From: an uncultured Actinomycetes bacterium
GTDB lineage: Bacteria; Actinomycetota; Acidimicrobiia; Acidimicrobiales; Microtrichaceae
Direction: 5' to 3'
Length of the DNA stretch: 6,066 nt
NCBI GenBank assembly: GCA_903930035.1
Contig: CAIYXG010000055.1
Location: forward strand, 1 to 6,066
In this document: one piece after another, positions 1-6,066 of the stretch
How the letters are laid out: each line of letters starts with the position of its first letter
How positions within the stretch are numbered: the stretch's first letter is position 1
Translations under genes and position numbers: made by a program
Notes under the pieces: generated by a model
Database searches by the model: none
Seen by the model: only the letters and a program-made list of their open reading frames with translations
Told to the model about the DNA's origin: nothing

Positions 1-418
1 CGACCACCACGTGGCGCGGACCGTGCGGGGTGGGCCGGGTGCGCGGCAGCACCAGCTCGCCGCCCAGCGCGCCGGCGGCGGCCACGCCCGCGTCGCCGGC
101 GACCCCGTCGTCGCCCACCACGGTGGCGGAGTCCCAGTCCAGCTGCTCCACCGTGGCGTCGACCCGCAGCAGGAAGCGTCGCAGCCGGGCCGCGACTCCC
201 TCGCCGAGCCCGGCGTCCACGTCGAGCAGCACGCGGCCCTCCTGGCGGGTGGCCCGCAGCCAGTAGCCGAGCTTGCCGGTGGGCTGGAGCAGGAACGCCC
301 ACGCGGACTCCCCCGCCGACAGCGCCCCGACGTCGGCCGAGAGCTGGCCCTGCAGGAAGGTCACGGCGTCGCCGCCGGACACGGCGAGCACGTCGCGGGT
401 GCCGGGCACGACGGTCAC
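1..418 (-). CDS. ygfZ: YgfZ/GcvT-type folate-binding protein, N-terminal part (3' end outside window)
   Basis: An open frame of 139 codons runs from GTG at 418 through base 1 without a stop. It reads MTVVPGTRDVLAVSGGDAV, then FLQGQLSADV (21-30), SAWAFLLQPTGKL (38-50), LLDVDAG (64-70) and ARLRRFLLRVDA (77-88). This order matches the N-terminal domain of the YgfZ/CAF17 family, which shares the GcvT (aminomethyltransferase) fold, binds tetrahydrofolate and helps assembly or repair of some iron-sulphur proteins. The family's diagnostic KGCYxGQE motif would lie past the window edge and cannot be checked. AAGGGG lies five bases before the GTG, which overlaps the trpE stop as GTGA, so the gene is probably translated together with trpE. 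A true glycine-cleavage T protein is less likely because FLQGQLSxDV with LLLxPxGK is the YgfZ pattern. Confidence 0.85.
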   Translation of the reverse strand, partial: MTVVPGTRDVLAVSGGDAVTFLQGQLSADVGALSAGESAWAFLLQPTGKLGYWLRATRQEGRVLLDVDAGLGEGVAARLRRFLLRVDATVEQLDWDSATVVGDDGVAGDAGVAAAGALGGELVLPRTRPTPHGPRHVVV

Positions 419-1980
419 GACCGCCCCTTGCGCTGGGCGGTCATGCGCTCGGCCGCCGGCACCGCCGAGAGCAGCGCCCTGGCCTTGTTGCGGGTCTCGA
501 GCTCCTCGTCGTCGGGCACCGAGTCGGCCACCACGCCGGCGCCGGCCTGCACCGACGCGCGGCGCACGCCGTCCGGGCCGGGGGCGTCCACGAACATCGT
601 CCGGATGGCGATGGCCGTGTCGATGTTCCCCGAGAAGTCCAGGTAGCCGACCACGCCGGCGTACGGGCCCCGGCGGGTGGGCTCGAACTCGTCGATGACC
701 TCCATGGCGCGGACCTTCGGGGCGCCCGAGACGGTGCCGGCCGGCAGGGTGGCCCGGAGCACGTCGATCGGCGTGCGGCCCTCGGCCAGCTCGCCCGAGA
801 CCTGCGAGGTCAGGTGCATCACGTGGCTGTAGCGCTCCAGCGTCATGAGCTCGTCGACCTCGCACGTGCCGTAGCGGACCACGCGGCCCACGTCGTTGCG
901 GGCCAGGTCCACCAGCATCAGGTGCTCGGCGCGCTCCTTGGGGTGCTCGAGCAGCTCGGCGGCCAGCTGGCGGTCGTGCTCGTCGGTGCGGCCACGGAAC
1001 CGGGTGCCGGCGATGGGCCGCGACACGACCCGGCCGTCGAGCAGCTGCACCATGGGCTCGGGCGAGCACCCGACCAACGTCAGCTCCGGCTCGCGCACGT
1101 AGTACATGTACGGGCTCGGGTTGACCTGGCGCAGGACGCGGTAGACGTCGAGCGGGTCGGCCCGCAGGTCCAGGTCGAACCGCTGCGACAGCACGACCTG
1201 GAAGACGTCGCCCGAGAGGATGTACTCCTTGGCCGCCGTGACCGCCGCCTGGTACTGGCCCGGGGCCATGGAGGACACGACGCCGTCGGGCACCTCGTCG
1301 CGGCCGGGCGGGGCCACGAGCGGCTCGTCGATCGGCGTGGCCCCGTCGGCCGCCATGCGGTCCAGCCGGCCGAGCGCCTCCTCGTAGACGGCGTCCACCT
1401 CGGCCTCGGACGCCCCCTCCGGCACGAAGGCGTTCACGATCAGCGTGACGCGCTGCGACCAGTGGTCGTAGGCCGCCAGCTCGCCGATCACCGAGAGCAC
1501 GGCGTCGGGCCAGCCCCGGTCGTCGGCCGGGGCGTCGGGCAGGTGCTCGACCTCGCGCACGACGTCGTAGCCCAGGAAGCCGACCACCCCGGAGTGCAGG
1601 GGCGGCAGCTCCTGCCCCTCGCCCAGCCCCAGCTCGGCGGCCGACGGCGCCCGGTAGTGGCCGAGCAGCGCCTCGAGCGCGGCCAGCACGCCCTGGTCCG
1701 TGGGCACGTGGTCGGGGACGTCGCCGGTCAGCGTCACGCTGCCCTGCCGCGACACCAGGCGGGCGCGGGGGTCGCGGCCGACGAACGACCAGCGGCTCCA
1801 CCGGCCGCCGTGGTCGACCGACTCGAGCAGGAACCCGGCGCCGCCGGCGTCGTCGTCGCCGCACAGGCGGACGAACGCGGCGAGCGGGGTGGTCAGGTCG
1901 GCCAGCAGCTCCCGCCACACCGGCACGACCCGGTGGGTGCGGGCGACCTGGTGGAACCGCTCCCGGTCGGGCAGGGCCAC
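415..1980 (-). CDS. trpE: Anthranilate synthase component I
   Basis: A 521-residue enzyme that converts chorismate and ammonia (from a TrpG glutaminase not seen here) to anthranilate, the first step of tryptophan synthesis. The N-terminal domain (about 20-170) carries LLES (51-54), and the chorismate-binding domain (about 240-505) carries NPSPYMYY (287-294); both belong to the tryptophan feedback site, so the enzyme should be Trp-inhibited. Catalytic-domain motifs include PIAGT (322-326), HLMLVDLARND (353-363), YSHVMHLTS (384-392), PAGTVSGAPK (413-422) and QAGAGVVADS (478-487). The alanine in PIAGT separates TrpE from aminodeoxychorismate synthase PabB, which has a lysine there. GTG at 1980 has GAGGA eight bases upstream and lies one base after the hisI stop. 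The length is normal and there is no fused TrpG. Its stop overlaps the next gene as GTGA. Confidence 0.97.
   Translation of the reverse strand: MALPDRERFHQVARTHRVVPVWRELLADLTTPLAAFVRLCGDDDAGGAGFLLESVDHGGRWSRWSFVGRDPRARLVSRQGSVTLTGDVPDHVPTDQGVLAALEALLGHYRAPSAAELGLGEGQELPPLHSGVVGFLGYDVVREVEHLPDAPADDRGWPDAVLSVIGELAAYDHWSQRVTLIVNAFVPEGASEAEVDAVYEEALGRLDRMAADGATPIDEPLVAPPGRDEVPDGVVSSMAPGQYQAAVTAAKEYILSGDVFQVVLSQRFDLDLRADPLDVYRVLRQVNPSPYMYYVREPELTLVGCSPEPMVQLLDGRVVSRPIAGTRFRGRTDEHDRQLAAELLEHPKERAEHLMLVDLARNDVGRVVRYGTCEVDELMTLERYSHVMHLTSQVSGELAEGRTPIDVLRATLPAGTVSGAPKVRAMEVIDEFEPTRRGPYAGVVGYLDFSGNIDTAIAIRTMFVDAPGPDGVRRASVQAGAGVVADSVPDDEELETRNKARALLSAVPAAERMTAQRKGRS
424..429 (-). promoter_or_regulatory. 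Ribosome binding site of the ygfZ-type gene
   Basis: The minus strand reads AAGGGG five bases before the GTG at 418, inside the last codons of trpE. It supports the GTG at 418 and coupled translation with trpE. Confidence 0.6.
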
Positions 1981-1981
1981 G

Positions 1982-2371
1982 TCAGCCGTCCTCGGCGGGC
2001 GCCGCGTCGCCGAACGACCGGTAGAAGCACGTGTACTCGCCGGTGTGGCAGGCGCCCTTGCCCTCCTGCTCGACCAGGAACAGCAGCGTGTCGACGTCGC
2101 AGTCGAAGTAGGCCTCGCGGATGAACTGCCGGTCGCCCGAGGTGTCGCCCTTGCGCCAGACCTCCTGGCGGGACCGGGACCAGAACACCGTGCGGCCCTG
2201 CTCGAGGCTCATCCGCAGGGTCTCGGCGTTCATGTACGCCATCATCAGCACCGTGCGGGTCTGGACGTCCTGCACGATGGCGGGCACCAGGCCGTCGGCG
2301 TCGTACGTGACCTGCGAGACGAGGTCCTCGACCACGGGGAGGGGGGTCACGGCGGGGCTGGCGTCAGGCAT
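1982..2371 (-). CDS. hisI: Phosphoribosyl-AMP cyclohydrolase (monofunctional)
   Basis: A 129-residue zinc- and magnesium-dependent hydrolase that opens the adenine ring of phosphoribosyl-AMP to give ProFAR, the substrate of HisA. The metal motifs are clear: FDCDVD (89-94), with Asp residues for Mg and C91 for Zn, and CHTGEYTC (108-115), supplying the other two Zn cysteines. WSRSRQEVWRKGDTSG (64-79) is the conserved substrate segment. There is no fused HisE (phosphoribosyl-ATP pyrophosphatase) domain, so hisE must lie elsewhere. The ATG at 2371 is chosen because conserved sequence begins soon after it and a -10-like TACGAT sits six bases upstream; the frame continues upstream but without family sequence. 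hisI is separated from hisF by the GroES-family gene, and trpE follows after a single base. Confidence 0.96.
   Translation of the reverse strand: MPDASPAVTPLPVVEDLVSQVTYDADGLVPAIVQDVQTRTVLMMAYMNAETLRMSLEQGRTVFWSRSRQEVWRKGDTSGDRQFIREAYFDCDVDTLLFLVEQEGKGACHTGEYTCFYRSFGDAAPAEDG
1989..1993 (-). promoter_or_regulatory. Ribosome binding site of trpE
   Basis: The minus strand reads GAGGA eight bases before the GTG at 1980, within the last codons of hisI. It fixes the trpE start and contrasts with the absence of any such site before hisI and the GroES-family gene. Confidence 0.65.
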
Positions 2372-2377
2372 GGCCGC

Positions 2378-2383
2378 ATCGTA
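2378..2383 (-). promoter_or_regulatory. Candidate -10 element for a leaderless hisI-trpE mRNA
   Basis: The minus strand reads TACGAT, then six bases (GCGGCC), then the hisI ATG at 2371. The motif and spacing are the same as before the GroES-family gene. No Shine-Dalgarno sequence precedes hisI. A weak TTCGTG lies 18 bases upstream of the hexamer and is not a convincing -35. It is inferred to start a hisI-trpE-ygfZ transcript at or next to the A of the ATG. Confidence 0.5.
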
Positions 2384-2386
2384 GGA

Positions 2387-2424
2387 GCCGGGTGCCCGGC
2401 CCACGAAGTGCGTTGGCGGGCCGG
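2387..2424 (-). promoter_or_regulatory. Competing inverted repeats in the GroES-hisI spacer
   Basis: On the minus strand, CCGGCCC (2424-2418) can pair with GGGCCGG (2402-2396). The same right arm, as GCCGG (2400-2396), can instead pair with CCGGC (2391-2387) around a four-base loop. The two structures exclude each other. No T-run follows. This GC-rich spacer could form such pairs by chance, so a role in ending upstream transcription or in attenuation is speculative. Confidence 0.3.
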
Positions 2425-2427
2425 CCC

Positions 2428-2799
2428 TCAGAGGTAGAGGCCGGAGTGGCCCTCTTCGAGGCGTTCGGCCGCGACGGCGTGCAGGTCGCGCTCGCGGAGC
2501 ATCACGAAGGTCTCGCCGCGCACCTCGACCTCGGCCACGTCGTCGGCGTTGAACAGCACGTGGTCGCCCTCCTGGACCGCACGGACGTTGGGGCCGCACG
2601 CCCGGACCTCTGCCCAGGTCAGCCGGCGGCCCAGCTGCGCGGTGGCGGGGATCAGGATGCCGCCGGAGGAGCGGCGGTCCCCCGCCTCGCCGTCGAGCTG
2701 GACGAGCAGCCGGTCGCTCAGCATGCGCACGGGCAGCTTGTCGGTGCGGCCCATGTGGGTAGCACCGTCGGCCGGGCCGGTCTCGACGTCGTCGGTCAT
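2428..2799 (-). CDS. GroES-family (Cpn10-like) small protein
   Basis: A 123-residue protein with a Cpn10-like fold signature: MLSDRLLVQLD (26-36) resembles the PLxDRVLVK start of GroES, SSGGILIP (44-51) resembles the GroEL-binding mobile loop, and AEVRACGP followed by EGDHVLF (63-83) covers the core strands. VMLRERDLHAV (99-109) matches the C-terminal strand. It differs from real GroES. The roof hairpin, normally between the GxG and KxGD segments, is reduced to a few residues (NVRAVQ, 71-76). There is also a roughly 20-residue charged N-terminal tail and a C-terminal extension ending GHSGLYL. No groEL is adjacent. It may be a GroES paralogue or an adaptor; its role is unknown. The start at 2799 is preferred because of the -10-like TACGTT six bases upstream; the ATG at 2754 is an alternative. 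Confidence 0.8.
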   Translation of the reverse strand: MTDDVETGPADGATHMGRTDKLPVRMLSDRLLVQLDGEAGDRRSSGGILIPATAQLGRRLTWAEVRACGPNVRAVQEGDHVLFNADDVAEVEVRGETFVMLRERDLHAVAAERLEEGHSGLYL

Positions 2800-2805
2800 G
2801 GCGGC

Positions 2806-2811
2806 AACGTA
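2806..2811 (-). promoter_or_regulatory. Candidate -10 element for a leaderless GroES-family mRNA
   Basis: The minus strand reads TACGTT, then six bases (GCCGCC), then the ATG at 2799. TANNNT ending six bases before a start codon is the known geometry of leaderless transcription in Actinobacteria. No Shine-Dalgarno sequence lies before this ATG, which fits. No convincing -35 is seen 17-18 bases upstream, inside the end of hisF. The hexamer and spacing are seen; the promoter is inferred. Confidence 0.5.
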
Positions 2812-2822
2812 CCCCGCGCCGC

Positions 2823-3598
<776 letters not shown>

Positions 3599-3602
<4 letters not shown>

Positions 3603-4345
3603 ACGGCACCGCCCGGTTCCCGGCCGTCGAGCACGGCGACGCCGTCGGCCACCGTGAACCGCTGCTCGTAGACGGCCTTGCCGCAGATGGCGCCGGCCAG
3701 GCGGCGGCCGCCCACCTCCAGCGCGGCGAGCGAGCGCAGGTCGTCGAGCGTGCCCACGCCGCCGGACGCGACGACCGGGACGCTCGTGGCCGCCACGACG
3801 GCGGCGAGCCCCTCGGTGTCGGGCCCCGCGAGCGTGCCGTCGCGGCCGATCTCGGTGACGACGAGCGCCTGCACCCCGGCGTCGGTGAAGCGGCGCGCCA
3901 GGTCGACCACGTCCAGGCCGGAGCCCTGCACCCAGCCGCGCACGGCCACCTCGCGCCCATGGGCGTCCAGGCCGACGGCCACCGGGAACTCACGGGCCAG
4001 GCGGGGCACCAGGTCGGGGTCCTCGACCGCCGCGGTGCCCACGACCACGCGGGCCACGCCCGCCTCGACCAGCGCGGCGGCCGCCGCCTCGTCGCGCACG
4101 CCGCCGCCGGTCTGCACCGGCACGTCCACGGCGCGGGCGATCTCGGCGATGACGGGCCGGTTGACAGGGTCCCCGGTCCGGGCCGCGTCCAGGTCGACGA
4201 CGTGGATCCAGCGGGCGCCCTCGGCCTGGAACGCGAGCGCCTGCGCCACCGGGTCCTCGCCGTAGACGGTCTCCTGGTCGAAGTCGCCCTGGTAGAGCCG
4301 CACGCACCTGCCGCCGCGCAGGTCGATCGCCGGGTAGAGGTCCAT
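3599..4345 (-). CDS. hisA: ProFAR isomerase (1-(5-phosphoribosyl)-5-[(5-phosphoribosylamino)methylideneamino]imidazole-4-carboxamide isomerase)
   Basis: A 248-residue TIM barrel carrying out the Amadori rearrangement of ProFAR to PRFAR. The first catalytic aspartate is D8 in YPAIDLRGG, and D127 (GLDAHG) and RGW (136-138) are also in place. The two phosphate-binding halves are TGGGVRD (79-85) and ASGGVGT (193-199). Several features favour classical HisA over the bifunctional PriA of most Actinobacteria. They are TGGGVRD where PriA usually has LSGGIRD, and ARTGDPVN where PriA has an FGRGSN-like loop. EIGRDGT (165-171) places a glutamate where Salmonella HisA and M. tuberculosis PriA have an aspartate, as I recall them; T. 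maritima HisA also has glutamate there. The ATG at 4345 shares one base with the hisH stop, and the hisA stop overlaps hisF as ATGA. HisA or PriA activity cannot be proved by eye. Confidence 0.93.
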
Positions 4346-5010
4346 CAGCGCGCCGCCCCCACGGGGATGCGCCGCACCCAGCCGCGGAGCAGGTCCAGGC
4401 CGGCGTGGCCGGACTTCTCGGGGTGGAACTGGGTGGCCACCACGTTGCCCCGCACCGCCATGGCGGCCACCGGGCCGCCGTAGTCGCACGTCGCGACGAC
4501 GTCGTCGGTGACCTCGGCCGCGAAGGAGTGGACGAAGTACATCCACGGCGCCGAGCCGTCGGCGGTGAGGCCCTCGAGCAGCGGGCTGCCGGCACCGTGC
4601 ACGTCGAGCCGGTTCCACTGCATCTGCGGGTGCTTCACGCCGTCGGGGAGGCGGCGGACCTGTCCGGGGAGGAGGCCGAGCCCCGCAGCACCCGGCGACT
4701 CCTCGGAGCCCTCGTACAGGAGCTGCATGCCCACGCAGATGCCCAGGAACGGACGCCCCGACGCGGCGGCGGCGAGCGCCACGGTGTCCAGGCCCGACGC
4801 GGCGAGGGCGTCGCGGCAGGGGCCGAAGGCACCCACGCCGGGGAGCACGACGGCGTCGGCCGAGGCAGCCTCGTCCGGGTCCGCGGTCAGGTGGGCGCGG
4901 GCACCCACGTGCTGCAGCGCCTTCTCGGCCGAGCGCAGGTTCCCGATCCCGTAGTCCAGGACGGCGACCCGGGGCGCGACGGCACCGCCGGCCCCGTCGG
5001 CCTCGGTCAC
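4345..5010 (-). CDS. hisH: Imidazole glycerol phosphate synthase, glutaminase subunit
   Basis: A 221-residue class I glutamine amidotransferase that hydrolyses glutamine and passes ammonia to HisF. The nucleophile cysteine is C92 in GICVGMQLLYEGSEE-type context, and the other triad members are H196 and E198 in QFHPEKS. VLDYGIGNLRS (18-28), LPGVGAFG (56-63), GVKHPQMQWN (124-133) and FVHSF (159-163) are typical of HisH rather than of TrpG or other glutaminases. The same frame is open far upstream through hisB, so the start must be chosen. GTG at 5010 has an AAGGG six bases upstream, overlaps the hisB stop as GTGA, and leaves a short 13-residue non-conserved tail before the domain. The stop shares one base with the hisA ATG (TGATG), which fits coupled translation. 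Confidence 0.96.
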   Translation of the reverse strand: MTEADGAGGAVAPRVAVLDYGIGNLRSAEKALQHVGARAHLTADPDEAASADAVVLPGVGAFGPCRDALAASGLDTVALAAAASGRPFLGICVGMQLLYEGSEESPGAAGLGLLPGQVRRLPDGVKHPQMQWNRLDVHGAGSPLLEGLTADGSAPWMYFVHSFAAEVTDDVVATCDYGGPVAAMAVRGNVVATQFHPEKSGHAGLDLLRGWVRRIPVGAAR

Positions 5011-5597
5011 AGCACGCCCTTGGTGGACGGCACGCCCACCCCCTCGACGCGCACGGCGTCGCGCAGGGCCCGGGCCACCGCCTTGGTGGAGGCCTCGACG
5101 ATGTGGTGCGTGTTCTTGCCGCGGACCAGCGTCAGGTGGAGGGTCATGCCGGCCGACGTCACCAGCGCGCGCCAGAACTCCTCCATCAGCTGGGGGTCGA
5201 ACGGCGGGTCGCCCAGGATCTTCACGCCGGGCGTGTCGACCTCGAAGTGCAGGTACGGGCGGCCCGACAGGTCCAGGACGGCCTCGACGACGGCCTCGTC
5301 GAGCGGGACCCGCACCGACGCGAAGCGGCGCACGCCCGCCTTGTCGCCCAGCGCCTCCTTGAGGACCTCGCCGAGCAGGATCCCGGTGTCCTCGACCGTG
5401 TGGTGGGCGTCGATCTCCAGGTCGCCCCTGGCCTGGACGGACAGGTCCATGCCGCCGTGGCGCCCGAGCTGGTCGAGCATGTGGTCGAAGAACGGCAGGC
5501 CGGTCGAGCACGAGGTCCGACCGGTGCCGTCGACGTCGACGGAGACGGTGATCTCCGTCTCCTTGGTGTTGCGGCTCTTGGAGGCAGTACGTGGCAC
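5007..5597 (-). CDS. hisB: Imidazoleglycerol-phosphate dehydratase (monofunctional)
   Basis: A 196-residue protein that removes water from IGP to give imidazole-acetol phosphate, the substrate of HisC. The family is a Mn-dependent 24-mer in the cytoplasm. The diagnostic metal motifs are both present: HHTVED at 65-70 and HHIVEA at 164-169. FFDHML (36-41), LDEAV (99-103) and the terminal STKGVL also fit the family. The length is that of the bacterial monofunctional enzyme, with no fused histidinol-phosphate phosphatase. The start is GTG at 5597; the next residues (PRTASKSRNTKET) match the usual N-terminus, so a later start is unlikely. No good Shine-Dalgarno sequence precedes it; instead a hairpin abuts the start codon. 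The stop overlaps the hisH start as GTGA. Confidence 0.97.
   Translation of the reverse strand: MPRTASKSRNTKETEITVSVDVDGTGRTSCSTGLPFFDHMLDQLGRHGGMDLSVQARGDLEIDAHHTVEDTGILLGEVLKEALGDKAGVRRFASVRVPLDEAVVEAVLDLSGRPYLHFEVDTPGVKILGDPPFDPQLMEEFWRALVTSAGMTLHLTLVRGKNTHHIVEASTKAVARALRDAVRVEGVGVPSTKGVL
5017..5021 (-). promoter_or_regulatory. Ribosome binding site of hisH
   Basis: The minus strand reads AAGGG here, six bases before the GTG at 5010. It lies inside the last codons of hisB. It supports the GTG at 5010 as the hisH start and translational coupling to hisB. Confidence 0.6.
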
Positions 5598-5623
5598 GCC
5601 GCCACTGTTCCACAGCGGCGGCG
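5597..5623 (-). promoter_or_regulatory. Hairpin at the hisB start codon
   Basis: Read on the minus strand, 5623-5612 pairs with 5608-5597 in a 12-bp stem around a three-base GGA loop (5611-5609). All pairs are Watson-Crick except one G-U wobble (5616 with 5604). The last paired base is the G of the hisB GTG. The wobble pairs only in minus-strand RNA; in plus-strand RNA it would be an A-C mismatch. No T-run follows, so it does not look like an intrinsic terminator. It could restrain hisB initiation, protect an RNA end, or be the DNA-level inverted repeat of an operator. The structure is directly visible; any function is inferred. Confidence 0.55.
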
Positions 5624-5646
5624 GCGCGTGGGAGTTGGTTCCCGGT

Positions 5647-6066
5647 TCAGCCGGCGCCGGCCAGCACGTCGGCCAGCGCGGCCAGGAACCGGTCGTTCTC
5701 CTGCGGCGTGCCCACGGTGACCCGCAGACAGCCCTCGAGCCGGGGCCACGACGCGCAGTTGCGCACCAGGACCGAACGGTCCACCAGGCCCTGCCAGACC
5801 TGCGTGCCGGCCGCGGCGTCGGCCGCGCCGGGCCGGAAGAGCACGAAGTTCGCCCCCGAGGGCCACTGGTGCACCCCGAGCGCAGCCAGTCCGGCCACGA
5901 CCCGGTCGCGCTCCGCGGTGAGCCGGCGCACGCGGTCGCGCATGCCGTCGAGGTGGTCGAGCGCCCGCAGGCCGGCCGCCTGCGTGACGGCGTCGAGGTG
6001 GTACGGCAGCACCACCTGCTCGAGCGCGGCCACGGCCCAGGTCGGACCCACCAGGTAGCCCAGGCG
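5647..6066 (-). CDS. hisC: Histidinol-phosphate aminotransferase, C-terminal part (5' end outside window)
   Basis: This is the last 139 codons of a PLP-dependent aminotransferase that converts imidazole-acetol phosphate and glutamate to histidinol phosphate and 2-oxoglutarate in the cytoplasm. The reading frame is open to the window edge and ends at TGA (5649-5647). The fragment begins with RLGYLVGPT, the RxGY segment that follows the PLP-binding lysine in HisC; that lysine lies outside the window. Further on come SGANFVLFR (residues 70-78 of the fragment) and SWPRLEGCLRVTVGT (106-120). The arginine in CLRVTVG matches the substrate-carboxylate-binding arginine of the class I/II fold. The GTG at 6051 is internal and is not the real start, because the conserved RLGYL lies upstream of it in frame. 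hisB follows after 49 bases. The family is clear; the HisC assignment over related aminotransferases rests on the motifs and the his context. Confidence 0.93.
   Translation of the reverse strand, partial: RLGYLVGPTWAVAALEQVVLPYHLDAVTQAAGLRALDHLDGMRDRVRRLTAERDRVVAGLAALGVHQWPSGANFVLFRPGAADAAAGTQVWQGLVDRSVLVRNCASWPRLEGCLRVTVGTPQENDRFLAALADVLAGAG

Noticed and set aside
814..2124. Long plus-strand open frame (436 codons) opposite trpE
   Set aside because: It is antisense to a well-supported trpE, its composition is a shadow of GC-rich third positions (rich in R, A, H, V, G and Q), and it shows no recognisable motif.
2387..2430. Intrinsic terminator after the GroES-family gene
   Set aside because: Stems are present but no T-run follows on the minus strand, and hisI begins almost immediately.
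4345..5613. A single 422-residue protein running through hisB into hisH
   Set aside because: Only the last 221 residues match HisH; the upstream part is an out-of-frame reading of hisB, and a Shine-Dalgarno site with GTG at 5010 gives the natural start.
5647..6051. GTG at 6051 as the start of a short complete gene
   Set aside because: In-frame HisC sequence (RLGYL) continues upstream to the window edge, so this is an internal codon of a truncated hisC.

Overview
The window is very GC-rich and carries a tightly packed gene cluster transcribed entirely on the minus strand, so it is read from base 6066 down to base 1. In transcription order the genes are hisC (3' part only), hisB, hisH, hisA, hisF, a small GroES-family gene, hisI, trpE and the 5' part of a ygfZ-type folate-binding protein gene. 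Base composition, GTG starts, the actinobacterial look of HisC, HisB and HisF, and the stand-alone GroES-family protein ending in SGLYL all point to a high-GC Actinomycetota. HisA looks like a classical HisA rather than the bifunctional PriA of most Actinobacteria. That makes a deep-branching lineage such as Acidimicrobiia plausible, but this is inference.

Layout: 6066-5647 is the end of hisC. A 49-base spacer follows, with a strong hairpin that reaches the first base of the hisB start codon. hisB (5597-5007), hisH (5010-4345), hisA (4345-3599) and hisF (3602-2823) overlap their neighbours by 1 to 4 bases. hisF is followed after 23 bases by the GroES-family gene (2799-2428), and after another 56 bases by hisI (2371-1982). 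trpE (1980-415) begins one base after hisI, and the ygfZ-type gene (418 to beyond base 1) overlaps the end of trpE by four bases. There is no stretch above 300 bases without a gene.

The his genes give five proteins of the middle and late histidine pathway: HisI opens the phosphoribosyl-AMP ring, HisA isomerises ProFAR, HisH and HisF form the glutamine-dependent IGP synthase, HisB dehydrates IGP, and HisC transaminates imidazole-acetol phosphate. hisG, hisD and hisE are not in the window. trpE supplies the first committed step of tryptophan synthesis and keeps its feedback-site motifs.

The most interesting signals are not in the enzymes. The GroES-family gene and hisI both lack a Shine-Dalgarno sequence, and each has a TACGWT hexamer exactly six bases before its ATG. 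This is the geometry of a sigma-70-type -10 element driving a leaderless mRNA. It would split the apparent operon into at least three transcription units. The GroES-family protein keeps a GroEL-contact-like GGILIP loop but lacks the roof hairpin of ordinary GroES. No clearly undescribed large system was found.
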